Shown here piece after piece: positions 26,176 through 34,760 of a DNA stretch of 64,000 bases. The stretch covers positions 1 to 64,000 of the forward strand of contig CAZKRU010000001.1 of assembly GCA_964555235.1 (NCBI GenBank). The letters run 5' to 3'. A program made the translations under genes and the position numbers. Origin of the DNA: CAZKRU01 sp964555235 (GTDB taxonomy: Bacteria; Verrucomicrobiota; Verrucomicrobiia; Methylacidiphilales; CAMAQI01). Under the pieces are notes generated by a model, which was not told where the DNA came from, did not search any database, and saw nothing but the letters and a program-made list of their open reading frames with translations. The stretch's first letter is position 1; every line of letters begins with the position of its first letter.

Positions 26176-26742
26176 TCAACTCTTCAAGCCTTCACTAATC
26201 GTTTTTGCTCGAAAATAAAGTGCATCATTACCAATGGCTCGCATCCACTCAAGCGCTTTGGATATTTCTGAAGTAGTCGCATCCAGCGCAATCAAGTCTT
26301 GGACGTGACGCCGCCCCTTTTGTCCCTCACAAGCCGCATACAATTTCAAACTGATTAGATCCTGACGACTGGCAAAACATATCGTTAAACAAGGGCCATA
26401 ATCGACCCTCTTTGCTCGAAATTGAATTCCCTCGGGAAGCGGCAAATCCAAAAGCGACATCGCTTGATGATTCACCCAATCGGACTGGGCGTTCAAATCC
26501 CGGGCAGTTTCCGTGACAAGATGACAAAAACCTTCAGGCAACGGATTGCGTGTGATTTCCCCTTGATCAAGAACCGCGATAACATCCACATCACGGGTCG
26601 TCCTTGAAATTCCATGTTGAAGAATCAAATCCGCACCACCCACCACCAGTAATGAAAGCGGAGAATGATCCACAAGTGCCATCTTTCGACCCAAACGAAT
26701 CAGGAGAGCCTCGATCTCCTCCCTGGAATGAACCTCCCGCAT
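26176..26742 (-). CDS. Nucleotidyltransferase-fold protein (AbiEii/DUF6036-like), copy 1
   Basis: 188 aa from ATG at 26742 (MREVHSREEIEALL); an in-frame ATG at 26784 would overlap the upstream gene by 38 nt, whereas 26742 leaves 4 nt. The core VVGGADLILQHG followed by RTTRDVDVIAVLD is the GG...T.D.D signature of MNT/AbiEii-type nucleotidyltransferases. A QDLISLKLYAA block and C-terminal helices follow. Proteins of this type are frequently toxins or antitoxins of two-gene modules. Partner is the 79-aa gene directly upstream. Confidence 0.75.
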   Translation of the reverse strand: MREVHSREEIEALLIRLGRKMALVDHSPLSLLVVGGADLILQHGISRTTRDVDVIAVLDQGEITRNPLPEGFCHLVTETARDLNAQSDWVNHQAMSLLDLPLPEGIQFRAKRVDYGPCLTICFASRQDLISLKLYAACEGQKGRRHVQDLIALDATTSEISKALEWMRAIGNDALYFRAKTISEGLKS

Positions 26743-26746
26743 TGAC

Positions 26747-26986
26747 TCAAACCCGTTCCACAGGCTTGAACGAACCATCAACATCCCAATGTTTTTCTTG
26801 CTTCATACGCACCTGTCGAGTAGGCGCCTCAGGAAACCGCTTGGGATTTGGAAAATCATTAAGGGCAATCACCCAAAAAGCAGAGGACTGGCGATCCCAC
26901 AATCCAATATGGGAATTGCGCCCTTCCCCTCGATACCAAACTCCATCCTCCAGAGCTTCCATCGAAAAATATGTCTCGGTTGCCAT
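26747..26986 (-). CDS. Small partner protein of nucleotidyltransferase (79 aa), copy 1
   Basis: 79 aa, beginning MATETYFSMEALEDGVWYRG, rich in Trp, Arg and acidic residues, no membrane segment or recognised domain. It ends 4 nt before the nucleotidyltransferase start, so the two are co-transcribed and probably coupled. By arrangement it could be the cognate antitoxin or regulator, but sequence alone does not show it. The second copy (28178-28417) appears identical in protein sequence, suggesting either very recent duplication or conversion. Confidence 0.65.
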   Translation of the reverse strand: MATETYFSMEALEDGVWYRGEGRNSHIGLWDRQSSAFWVIALNDFPNPKRFPEAPTRQVRMKQEKHWDVDGSFKPVERV

Positions 26987-27042
26987 ACTCAGACTCTAAC
27001 ATAGCCTTTGAGAAGTGTCGAGCCGATCAAAAACATCTTCAA

Positions 27043-27196
27043 CCCAATCGATTATACGTCTGCCGAAGTGCCAAAGTCTCTTTCTGGTAACTCCGGGAGT
27101 TTCATTTTGAACGCACGAAAGGTGATTTTCGGTGAGAAGCATACTGCCACACGTGAGATCCGCATTCCGAAAATAACCTTCACGGATGAAGATTAA
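27043..27196 (+). pseudogene. Gene tail abutting module copy 1
   Basis: Directly after the module end, an open frame reads PIDYTSAEVPKSLSGNSGSF and ends ATREIRIPKITFTDED with TAA at about 27194. Codon pattern looks genuine but there is no start of its own. I read it as the C-terminus of a gene displaced by the module; family not recognised. 27197-27523 contains no gene; an AT-rich tract lies around 27350-27420. Confidence 0.35.
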
Positions 27197-27606
27197 GATA
27201 AAATTCGCCCGCCCGATTATTTTAAATCCAAGTCGATTTTTGGCCTTTGAAAGCCATTTTCAGAAGAAAATCCATTGATCATAGCGATTTTCACGGACCC
27301 CTTCCTTATTCAAAATAAGGTCGGCGCGATCTAAGATTTGTTATGGCTTTTGTTATGACTTTTCTATTTTTAGAGACTCAAAATGACGCAAGTCATTTGT
27401 AAATAAAAAAAGGCGGGAGCCGGAATCGAAAGATCTTGCTTAATTTTTTGTTACTATAAACTATTTTTGAGAGGAGAACAAGCCATATAGTACGCTTAAC
27501 AAAACTTAAAATCACATAGCCAATACTGGCAAATTTACTGGCACGAACCCGATGCCGCAGGAGTTACGAAAAATTATTATTCCAGTCATCACCATAAGTT
27601 CAGAGA

Positions 27607-28173
27607 TCAACTCTTCAAGCCTTCACTAATCGCTTTTGCTCGAGAATAAAGCGCATCATTACCAATGACCCGTATCCACTTAAGTGCCTCGGATATTTCC
27701 GAAGTAGTCGCATCCAGCGCAATCAAGTCTTGGACATGACGCCGCCCCTTTTGTCCCTCGCAAGCTGCATACAATTTCAAACTGATGAGATCCTGACGAC
27801 TGGCAAAACATATCGTTAAACAAGGACCATAATCGACCCTCTTTGCTCGAAGTTGAATTCCCTCAGGAAGCGGCAAATCCAAAAGCGGCATCGCTTGATG
27901 ATTCACCCAATCGGACTGGGCGTTCAAATCCCGGGCCGTTTCCGTAACCAGATGGCAAAAACCTTCAGGCAGCGGATTGCGTGTGATTTCCCCCTGATCA
28001 AGAACCGCAACAACATCCACATCACGGGTCGTCCTTGAAATTCCATGTTGAAGAATCAAATCCGCACCACCCACCACCAGTAATGAAAGCGGAGAATGAT
28101 CCACAAGTGCCATCTTTCGACCCAAACGAATCAGGAGAGCCTCGATCTCCTCCCTGGAATGAACCTCCCGCAT
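27607..28173 (-). CDS. Nucleotidyltransferase-fold protein (AbiEii/DUF6036-like), copy 2
   Basis: Paralogue of 26176-26742 with about a dozen amino-acid differences, mostly in the C-terminal half (for example EALKWIRVIGNDALYSRAKA versus KALEWMRAIGNDALYFRAKT). The active-site block VVGGADLILQHG...RTTRDVDVVAVLD is intact. Same start choice (ATG at 28173, 4 nt after its partner) and same operon structure. Both copies are open, so neither is obviously decayed. Confidence 0.75.
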   Translation of the reverse strand: MREVHSREEIEALLIRLGRKMALVDHSPLSLLVVGGADLILQHGISRTTRDVDVVAVLDQGEITRNPLPEGFCHLVTETARDLNAQSDWVNHQAMPLLDLPLPEGIQLRAKRVDYGPCLTICFASRQDLISLKLYAACEGQKGRRHVQDLIALDATTSEISEALKWIRVIGNDALYSRAKAISEGLKS

Positions 28174-28177
28174 TGAC

Positions 28178-28417
28178 TCAAACCCGTTCCACAGGCTTGA
28201 ACGAACCATCAACATCCCAATGTTTTTCTTGCTTCATACGCACCTGTCGAGTAGGCGCCTCAGGAAACCGCTTGGGATTTGGAAAATCATTAAGGGCAAT
28301 CACCCAAAAAGCAGAGGACTGGCGATCCCACAATCCAATATGGGAATTGCGCCCTTCCCCTCGATACCAAACTCCATCCTCCAGAGCTTCCATCGAAAAA
28401 TATGTCTCGGTTGCCAT
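28178..28417 (-). CDS. Small partner protein of nucleotidyltransferase (79 aa), copy 2
   Basis: Same 79-aa protein as 26747-26986 as far as can be read. It precedes nucleotidyltransferase copy 2 by 4 nt. Function unknown; antitoxin-like role only by position. Confidence 0.65.
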   Translation of the reverse strand: MATETYFSMEALEDGVWYRGEGRNSHIGLWDRQSSAFWVIALNDFPNPKRFPEAPTRQVRMKQEKHWDVDGSFKPVERV

Positions 28418-28473
28418 ACTCGAACTCTAGCATAGCCTTTGAGAAGTGTCGAGCCGATCAAAAACATCTTCAA

Positions 28474-28578
28474 GTCAGTGTGGATATGATCCGGCGAGTG
28501 CTGAAAGGCCTTCAAAAAGAAAAATCCGTGATCTGCATCGAAAAAGGACAGCAGGCTAAATGGAAAAAGGCCAATTAG
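28474..28578 (+). pseudogene. Winged-helix gene tail abutting module copy 2
   Basis: Reading on from the module end, codons give VSVDMIRRVLKGLQKEKSVI and end GQQAKWKKAN with TAG at 28576-28578. The pattern (V-S-x-x-x-I-R-R-V-L-x-x-L-x-K-E, then G-x-x-A-K-W) is that of the C-terminal winged helix of Fic-type or similar proteins. No N-terminal part is present, so it is a truncated gene. Confidence 0.5.
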
Positions 28579-28703
28579 GTAATGAATTGGGTAATGAGCA
28601 AGAAGAATCCCGAGCCTTTAAGGATTTTTCGACTGAAGGATTGATTTTGATTTAACGGAATGCCCGAGAAACATTTGACGAGGGGAGATCTCATCCATCA
28701 CAA

Positions 28704-28795
28704 TACGTAGCAGGCCATGACCTGCGGAGTTTTCCTTTTTTGAGGAGCTTGCCGACGAGATCGTAAAAATGGGCCCCATTTTTACTATGCTCATT
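28704..28795. repeat. Inverted repeat element, left arm
   Basis: About 90 bp, largely complementary to 29605-29692 in reverse. It contains a perfect 23-bp palindrome with arms GTAAAAATGGG/CCCATTTTTAC (28763-28785) next to TATGCTCATT. A second CAAAATG-GGG-CATTTT dyad follows at 28801-28817. On the minus strand the reading frame through the element runs on as HGLLRIVMDEISPRQMFLGH to about 28618, perhaps the tail of a small decayed gene. Confidence 0.6.
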
Positions 28796-29064
28796 GTTGA
28801 CAAAATGGGGCATTTTTTGACCCATTTAGCAGGCTTCCGGTTCCTGTTCCACACCTCTCTCCGAAGCCAAAACGGGCAACTTGCCCGCTCCCTCCACCTC
28901 GGCCGCAAGAGGCGAGACGGAGCGGTTGCCAATCATCCGCAACAGGGCAATACCTCGAATTCACTCTTTTTCAGCCTTGTGAAAGACTGATAAAAAATCC
29001 TCAGACGTCTCTCCTAAGCTCCCGCTTGAGGGGCGGAACCACATCCACAAAAGACTTCGAACAG

Positions 29065-29118
29065 AGATCGAACGAACTTCGAACACCGTTCGAGCTTCGT
29101 TCGAAGCTTGTTCGATCT
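29065..29118. other. 54-bp dyad of TTCGAAC-type repeats
   Basis: Outer arms AGATCGAAC (29065-29073) and GTTCGATCT (29110-29118) are perfect; the inner arms GAACGAACTTCGAAC and GTTCGAGCTTCGTTC pair at 13 of 15 positions around ACC. It is followed by a short CCCGG-N6-CCGGG hairpin. It could be a strong RNA hairpin/attenuator or a multi-site protein-binding region. The surrounding 28820-29600 has no gene I trust. Confidence 0.5.
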
Positions 29119-29604
29119 TCCCGGAAAAGTCCGGGATTGAGAATTTTCATCACCCTGAAAATCGACGCCGCAAGCAATTGACACCGGGAGTTGGTTCGCT
29201 TTTCTAAGTGATTCTAACGATGTCAAAATATCACGTACCATCCCGATCACTCACTTGAAAACCACCCTCCATCCCGACCCTGGCATTGAATCACGACATC
29301 TCCGGTCGGGAAAGAACCTGCCGACCCAACCCCTCTGGAAGGAGTTTTCCACCAACCCTCTTCCCCTTGAAATTCCAACCGCCAAGGAATGGAACGAGGA
29401 TCTCGTTCATCGCGTTGGCATGAAAAAGAAGCTCTTTGTAAGCCACTCACCCTGCCCGGCATTCCAGCCCGCGCCTTCATCCATGAACCCTTTCCCCCTT
29501 GCCATCAACCACGCCCCCATCCGGGCAAATACCTATTTATCCCGTGTCGGTTCCATACGTCAGGACTCGGCTCAAAACCAAGAAATGGTCACCATTTCTT
29601 TTGA

Positions 29605-29692
29605 AATGAGCATAGCAAAAATGGGCGCCATTTTTGCCTTCTCGTCATTCCTCCTCAAAAAACCGGACTCCACAGGTCTGGGCCTGCTACGT
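29605..29692. repeat. Inverted repeat element, right arm
   Basis: Reverse-complementary relative of 28704-28795. It carries the palindrome GCAAAAATGG-GCG-CCATTTTTGC, and just outside it AGAAATGGT-C-ACCATTTCT (29581-29599). The paired dyads flanking AATGAGCATAG look like a regulated promoter carried by the element. Confidence 0.6.
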
Positions 29693-29710
29693 CCACAACT
29701 TAAAAATCCA

Positions 29711-29845
29711 ATGAAAACCAAACGCTATAACATCACTTTTGATACGTCCGAAAAGATCCCAGCAGCCATCCGGGCTCGGGAAATCAAAGCCAAGCTCAAA
29801 CTTTTTCACGAAAATTTTTCCAAAAAGTTTGAGTTAAATCCCTAG
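29711..29845 (+). CDS. Possible small protein (44 aa), convergent with nucleotidyltransferase
   Basis: ATG at 29711 starts a 44-aa basic, helical ORF (MKTKRYNITFDTSEKIPAAI to KKFELNP), ending 4 nt into the convergent gene at 29842. No convincing Shine-Dalgarno. It follows the right arm of the inverted repeat, whose promoter-like dyads could drive it. The longer frame from 29255 is a chance extension. Weak candidate only. Confidence 0.3.
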   Translation: MKTKRYNITFDTSEKIPAAIRAREIKAKLKLFHENFSKKFELNP

Positions 29846-30528
29846 CCAACCGCTAATTCTTGTAATCGATCGAGGACCATCGGAATCCGATTTTGATTGC
29901 CGGGCCCCGCCGGAAAATGTCCCGGCAGAGCTTCACGAAAAGCATTGTTCTTCAACAAAATTGAAAATTCCGCCGCCAAATAGAGCCTTAAATCGGCGGG
30001 ACCTTGACGGACTTCGGCAACAATTCCTGAGCGACCATCGACAACAGCCAAGAGATCTTCCAGATCATGACTGGCAAAATAGTCTCCCTCGCCGCGATCT
30101 TTGAACGCCTCCAGTTTTGTCGCCAGAAAGTATTTCGCTTCAATAATTGGAGCCATTTGGTCCGGGCTCACCTGTTTATTTGAAGCACTTGCCAATGCTT
30201 CCCGAAACCAGCGAGACCGTAATCCCAAAACAGTGGAATCAATCGGCATCACATCCACTTTGCAATTTTCGATCAGGTAACGGCAAATCGGAGCCCCTTC
30301 AGAAGTGTCGTTCACGAAGCCATCCCTCCTCAATCGCGATTCAAGTTTGGCGTAGCTCGCCTGCGTTGTGACTTCGACAATTGCATCCACATCTTTGGTT
30401 GGACGAATCTCGTGCAGTTCCGGATGATCCATCAGCAACGGAACAATGCTACCACCCAAAAAGCCATGAGGAACCTCGAGCCGTTGCAAACGGCGGGTAA
30501 CAATGGCAATGGATTCAACCGGACTCAT
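29842..30528 (-). CDS. Nucleotidyltransferase-fold protein (AbiEii-like)
   Basis: 228 aa. The block FLGGSIVPLLMDH followed by EIRPTKDVDAIVEV is the GG...T.D.D nucleotidyltransferase signature; ATKLEAFKDRGEGDYFASHD is the usual K-x-x-A-x-x-x-R...D helix region of AbiEii-type proteins. It starts within the stop of the upstream winged-helix gene (ATGA overlap), giving an antitoxin-first, toxin-second layout like AbiE/type IV toxin-antitoxin systems. It is unrelated at close range to the 26-28 kb module genes. Toxin activity is inferred, not shown. Confidence 0.78.
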   Translation of the reverse strand: MSPVESIAIVTRRLQRLEVPHGFLGGSIVPLLMDHPELHEIRPTKDVDAIVEVTTQASYAKLESRLRRDGFVNDTSEGAPICRYLIENCKVDVMPIDSTVLGLRSRWFREALASASNKQVSPDQMAPIIEAKYFLATKLEAFKDRGEGDYFASHDLEDLLAVVDGRSGIVAEVRQGPADLRLYLAAEFSILLKNNAFREALPGHFPAGPGNQNRIPMVLDRLQELAVG

Positions 30529-31076
30529 TCAGACACCGTCTGGGCTTCTCCTAACGATTCCAATCGTTGGCGCAATTCCGAAGCAGCCATGTTCCGTTCA
30601 CGCGCTCGACCCTCCCTCAAGGCATCCACTAAGGCCAATAATTCATAAAGCTTTGAATCTCGACGGGCGGCATAAGGTACATTCGAGAAGAGCGGTTCCA
30701 AGGCATAACCACGAACCTTGCCTTCCGCATCAGGCCAAACAGGGGACAGATCTTTTCCTTTCTCTTGCTGAAGCTGGTCACATAAGGGTGGAGCGGCATA
30801 GGAGGTCGGCATTCCTCGGGTGGGAGCGCCACGACGCGCCGGGAAAGCATATTTGACCCCGTGAAGTAGATATTCGAGGAGCGCACTGACTCGAGGCCTT
30901 TTTGCCTTTAAATCAAACAACCCGGCCTCAGAAGCCCTGCGGCTAGCTCCATGAACTTCTCCCACGCTCATTCCCAATTCTCCTGCCATTTCGGCATAGG
31001 TTCGCAACGTGGGCATCGAGAGCCACTTGAGCAGAACTACCACATCTTGAGATTTCGCAGTCACACTTATATTCAT
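30525..31076 (-). CDS. Winged-helix protein, probable antitoxin/regulator partner
   Basis: 183 aa. The N-terminus (about 10-60) predicts a helix-turn-helix: PTLRTYAEMAGELGMSVGEV followed by HGASRRASEAGLFD. The remainder has no recognised domain. Its start codon lies inside a 30-bp palindrome (31068-31097), so autoregulation is likely. It forms a two-gene operon with the nucleotidyltransferase. Named by context as the antitoxin-like member; not a canonical AbiEi sequence as far as I can tell. Confidence 0.7.
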   Translation of the reverse strand: MNISVTAKSQDVVVLLKWLSMPTLRTYAEMAGELGMSVGEVHGASRRASEAGLFDLKAKRPRVSALLEYLLHGVKYAFPARRGAPTRGMPTSYAAPPLCDQLQQEKGKDLSPVWPDAEGKVRGYALEPLFSNVPYAARRDSKLYELLALVDALREGRARERNMAASELRQRLESLGEAQTVSE

Positions 31077-31097
31077 AATTCATGAATTGTGAATATA
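31068..31097 (-). promoter_or_regulatory. 30-bp operator-like palindrome over the start codon
   Basis: Perfectly symmetric about CATG at 31081-31084 except for one pair (31076/31089): arms TATATTCA...TGAATATA with inner AATTCATGAATT. It covers the ATG of the winged-helix gene, as expected for an autoregulated toxin-antitoxin operon. Confidence 0.7.
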
Positions 31098-31139
31098 CAA
31101 GGCATTTCTATCACTTTTTGCCCCCTTCAGGACATTCAA

Positions 31140-34100
31140 CTAAAACCGACTGGTAACGCCCAAATCCAACTGATGAGAACAAGACTCTAAGTTGACGCGG
31201 GCTTCATAGCCAAAGTTGAGTGTTGTCGTTTCGCTAAATCTGAGTTGGAATCCGGCTCCCGGAATGATCATCTCCCGCCCTGCTCCTTCTGGATGCACGG
31301 TAAAGGCATCGCCTCCTGCGGCAAACTGGGCGCGAATCTCGTTTGGTTTCTCCCATTGATGCGAACCCATCAGTCTAAGTTCCGGGATCCATTTCCAGCC
31401 GTTGTAGTTAAACGGACGACTCACTCGCATTCCGGCTCCCGTCTCTGCGGAGGCTCCCGCTTGAGAACCAAGATTCAATCGCGCTGCGGAGCCCCGCTCC
31501 TTGTATTTCTCAATCCATTGATACCCGTAGTCTAGTTTTGCGATTGGGCCCCAGACCCATTCCTCCGCCTGAAAATCGACTCCTCCGACGATTTGTCCTG
31601 ATAAATCATACCCTTGCGTTGAGCCTGATGCGGTCTCTCCGATAAATCCAATATTTCGTTTCGTATCAAAGCTCGTTGTTCCTGCTCCGAGACTTCCATT
31701 CAAATAATACCCGTTCTTGTGGTACCCTCCGTAGATTCCGATTCTTCCGGAATTTGCCTCCACCGATCCTCCGCCCCCTCCAAGTTTCGTGTCGGCGTAC
31801 CCTTGACCTGCAAAGAACCCGGCCGTTACTTCTTTCGTTAGTTCCTGATCAATCCCTGCCGTGATTCCTCCCAATCGGTTCTCATACCCGATCCTTCTTT
31901 CATCCGAATCGACATCCGAGTAGCTCCCGGTCGTATTCACAAAGAATCCGGTCTTTCCTGAAAACTTCTTCTTCGGGATCAGGATTGCTCCCTTTTCGAC
32001 GGCGAGCAGTTCATTTTCATAATCTCCATCGAGCGTTTGAAGGGTGATTCCATTCAGACTGACTCCTCGATCTCCCCATCGGATCTGACTTAGTCTTTGG
32101 TTTGTTCCGCTGTTACTGATGCTTCCGAACTGTTTCACCGTCGCACTCATCGCCGTTAACTTTTCAGGACTCAATTGATCGTAGGCCGTCTTTAATCCGC
32201 TGTTGTCTTGCCGCATCAATCCATTGAAGATCTTTCCGACATCACTCGTTGCGGTGACTCCCGAACTTCCTGCTACCGTTCTGGCATCAATCGCTGCCGG
32301 ACGAAAACTTTGCAAGGCTCGACCGACGGAGTTCTGGTTTGAATTGAATCCGGAGACATTTCCAAAATCTGCAGGAACTGCGAAGAGATTCACTTCCGTG
32401 TTCCGATACTCCGGCATCCAGCTCACTCCGTTGCCATTGCCTGAAAAGTCATACGACTGAAACGAGCCTGTCACCGAGGAGGCCGTCAGGAAGGTGACTT
32501 TCGTTCCGAACTGAGGAACGAAGTTTGTTGAACCAGAGAAGATCGTGAACCCTTGCAAGGTTCCTCCATTGATGACAGCAGCTCCTCCGACTTGCGTTTG
32601 ATCGTAAAAACCACTTCCGTTTCCAGCGGTCGCTCCGTCGATTTCAATCAGAAGCGAGCCTCCGGGATTGATGGTGAGAGAACCGACTTGTTGGATCCCG
32701 GGGGAATTTCCCGGACTGTACAGTGCTCCGCTATTAATCACGAGATCTCCGGAGATCGTTCCACGTCCCTTCAGGGTTCCTCCGTTCGCCACGACGTTCC
32801 CTGCCCAATTCCCACCCGCTGACGTTCCGATCGTGAGCGTTCCTGAGTTGACCGTCGCCATCCCCGTTGAGGTGTTTGCTCCAATGAGCGTTTGAGATCC
32901 CGTTCCGGTTTGCGTAATTCCAGTGGTACCCCCATAAGCGGTCGCGTCAGGCGCGAGCTCCAAGTTATTCGCCGACAAACTTACGGTTAGACTGATCGTA
33001 TTTGCATTGTACACCAGTGCACCCGAAAATCCTCCTCCCGCGATTGTGACCGCCCCCAGTTCATTGGTAAATCCATGTGCAGTTGCCGTGGTTCCAGAAT
33101 CACTGAAAAAATCGTAAAGGGTAAAACTCCCGGCAGCAAAACCAGCTCCTTGATTGATCGTGATCGCATTACTGTTCAATACGACTTCGCCATTACTGTA
33201 ATTAAAGAAGCGAACTTTATCGCTCGTCGTTCCCAACGTGAAAACAAAGGTGGAGCCTGAATCAAAGGTCGTTGATCCTGCCAGCGCCGCTGCAGCATTA
33301 TCGAAAACGAGCGACTGATTTCCATTCCCCGGGGTTACGGTTCCTGAAAAATGCAACTGCCCAGTACTCCCATTCGCTACCGTGATCGTGCGACTTGTGT
33401 TACCGGTCGAAAGATTGCCCAAGGTCATATTCGCTCCTGTTAAAGTAAAGGTCGGATTACCGGTGAGTGTGGTTGCGCCAAAAATAAGCCCGGCGGTTCC
33501 TGAAGTGACATTCGCTCCTTTGTTCACCGTCAACGGATTGGTGCCGACGGAGAGCGTCCCCATCGTGTGATTAATTCCGGCTCCTGCAGTGGCCCGATCA
33601 ATGGTAATCGTGGTATCTCCTGAGCTTGCCGCATTGACGGTAGTATTATTCCCAAAAGTCGTCGCCGTATCATTCGTTAAAGTTAACGTCCCCTTATTCA
33701 GAGTGAGTACCCCTTTCGTCCCCGTTTGCCCGAGTGAGTTTCCATCCCGAAGATCGATTTGATCCCCGGTATTCACTCCATTCAGCACGAGTGTCCCCGT
33801 AAAACCGGTATTGGCGGCGCCAATCAACATCTTCACGGTATTTGTCCCATTCGTCGACCCGCTAAAGGTCAAGGTATTGCCGCCCACCAATTGCCCGGCG
33901 GTGTTCAATTGAAAGACCGTTCCCGCGAGAGAGGTAATTTGAATCTCTCCATTGCCCCCTGAAAAATCGAGCACACGACTCGCCCCCAAAGTAAAGTTGT
34001 TCGCGCGAAATCTTCCCCCACCAAAAATCAAATCATTGGCGGCATCTCCCAACCGGCCATCATTCAGAGTAACTAGCGTCCCCCCATTGAGGAGCCAGTT

Positions 34101-34604
34101 TCCGGTGAACGTATGCACGGCCGCTGTCGTAATTAACCTCGCGGTTGAGGTCCCTTGAATGGTCACATTGGCCGCATTCGATAGAATCCCACCAATATTG
34201 ACATTCCCAGTCCCCGTACTGTTAAAAGTGACATTCCCTAAAAGCGAAATGGCTTGGTTAATTTGAAAAGTACCAGCGGTATTGCTCACCACGCTCCCTC
34301 CGCTCGCGAGCGAGAAGGTGTTGCCCGTTAAAGTAAGCCCTCCACCGGTTGAGAGCGTGAGACTATTCAAAGTAAGTCCAACAAGATCCTGTGATGTCGG
34401 ATCAAACGTTGCCGCACTTGAATCCAAGGTAACATCATCCCCATTCGCCGGCACACCGCCCGTCCAGTTTCCACCCGTCGACCAAAGGGAATCAGTGGAA
34501 ACTAAAGGATTCCAAGTTACCGAAGCCGCATTCATTGGAACATTAAACCCTATGAGGCAGAAAACAGACCAAAAAAGGGGCTTACAGCTTCGATACGTGA
34601 TCAT
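31140..34604 (-). CDS. Autotransporter with beta-strand repeats and outer-membrane barrel
   Basis: 1154 aa. Signal peptide 1-27 (NVPMNAAS). About 28-780 is a Gly/Thr/Asn-rich passenger with repeated motifs such as GNTFSLASGG and SLTINPGGSL typical of autotransporter-associated beta-strand repeats. About 880-1154 is an autotransporter beta-barrel ending DLGVTSRF with terminal Phe, as outer-membrane proteins do. It follows the Verru_Chthon cassette by 156 bp and could be its substrate or a surface adhesin. A short remnant of another copy's C-terminus (LGVTTKF) occurs at 63768-63806. The passenger has no enzymatic motif that I see. Confidence 0.88.
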   Translation of the reverse strand: MITYRSCKPLFWSVFCLIGFNVPMNAASVTWNPLVSTDSLWSTGGNWTGGVPANGDDVTLDSSAATFDPTSQDLVGLTLNSLTLSTGGGLTLTGNTFSLASGGSVVSNTAGTFQINQAISLLGNVTFNSTGTGNVNIGGILSNAANVTIQGTSTARLITTAAVHTFTGNWLLNGGTLVTLNDGRLGDAANDLIFGGGRFRANNFTLGASRVLDFSGGNGEIQITSLAGTVFQLNTAGQLVGGNTLTFSGSTNGTNTVKMLIGAANTGFTGTLVLNGVNTGDQIDLRDGNSLGQTGTKGVLTLNKGTLTLTNDTATTFGNNTTVNAASSGDTTITIDRATAGAGINHTMGTLSVGTNPLTVNKGANVTSGTAGLIFGATTLTGNPTFTLTGANMTLGNLSTGNTSRTITVANGSTGQLHFSGTVTPGNGNQSLVFDNAAAALAGSTTFDSGSTFVFTLGTTSDKVRFFNYSNGEVVLNSNAITINQGAGFAAGSFTLYDFFSDSGTTATAHGFTNELGAVTIAGGGFSGALVYNANTISLTVSLSANNLELAPDATAYGGTTGITQTGTGSQTLIGANTSTGMATVNSGTLTIGTSAGGNWAGNVVANGGTLKGRGTISGDLVINSGALYSPGNSPGIQQVGSLTINPGGSLLIEIDGATAGNGSGFYDQTQVGGAAVINGGTLQGFTIFSGSTNFVPQFGTKVTFLTASSVTGSFQSYDFSGNGNGVSWMPEYRNTEVNLFAVPADFGNVSGFNSNQNSVGRALQSFRPAAIDARTVAGSSGVTATSDVGKIFNGLMRQDNSGLKTAYDQLSPEKLTAMSATVKQFGSISNSGTNQRLSQIRWGDRGVSLNGITLQTLDGDYENELLAVEKGAILIPKKKFSGKTGFFVNTTGSYSDVDSDERRIGYENRLGGITAGIDQELTKEVTAGFFAGQGYADTKLGGGGGSVEANSGRIGIYGGYHKNGYYLNGSLGAGTTSFDTKRNIGFIGETASGSTQGYDLSGQIVGGVDFQAEEWVWGPIAKLDYGYQWIEKYKERGSAARLNLGSQAGASAETGAGMRVSRPFNYNGWKWIPELRLMGSHQWEKPNEIRAQFAAGGDAFTVHPEGAGREMIIPGAGFQLRFSETTTLNFGYEARVNLESCSHQLDLGVTSRF

Positions 34605-34760
34605 TGTGGTGGCTTTCTACAGCTTAACCGATACTAACCTAAGCCTTTATCTCAGCACTTTCAAGCCATTCAAATTATCTTCCCCCAGCCCGCAGCCTCC
34701 CCCCCCCTCATCATGAATACTTGCGAAGTTGATGGCACTTACACCAATGAAAAAAGATCA

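Larger units (their letters stand above)
26093..27042. repeat. 950-bp nucleotidyltransferase module, copy 1
   Basis: Matches 27524-28473 along its whole length at a fixed offset of 1431 bp. The left end starts with a direct repeat TACTGGCA-N4-TACTGGCA; the right end is the shared AACATCTTCAA. Differences are concentrated in the first third (the 3' half of the nucleotidyltransferase gene), while about 26560-26990 is essentially identical, as after gene conversion. Each copy abuts a different gene tail on its right side. Confidence 0.9.
27524..28473. repeat. 950-bp nucleotidyltransferase module, copy 2
   Basis: Second copy of 26093-27042, offset 1431 bp, with the same TACTGGCA direct repeat at its left end and the same AACATCTTCAA right end. 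Confidence 0.9.

Noticed and set aside
29065..29118. LexA/SOS box
   Set aside because: CGAAC-N3-GTTCG is one base short of the Gram-positive spacing and no lexA/recA-type gene lies nearby; kept only as an unexplained dyad.
29255..29845. 196-aa plus-strand ORF
   Set aside because: Runs through an inverted-repeat arm and low-complexity Pro-rich sequence; only its last 44 codons look possibly coding.
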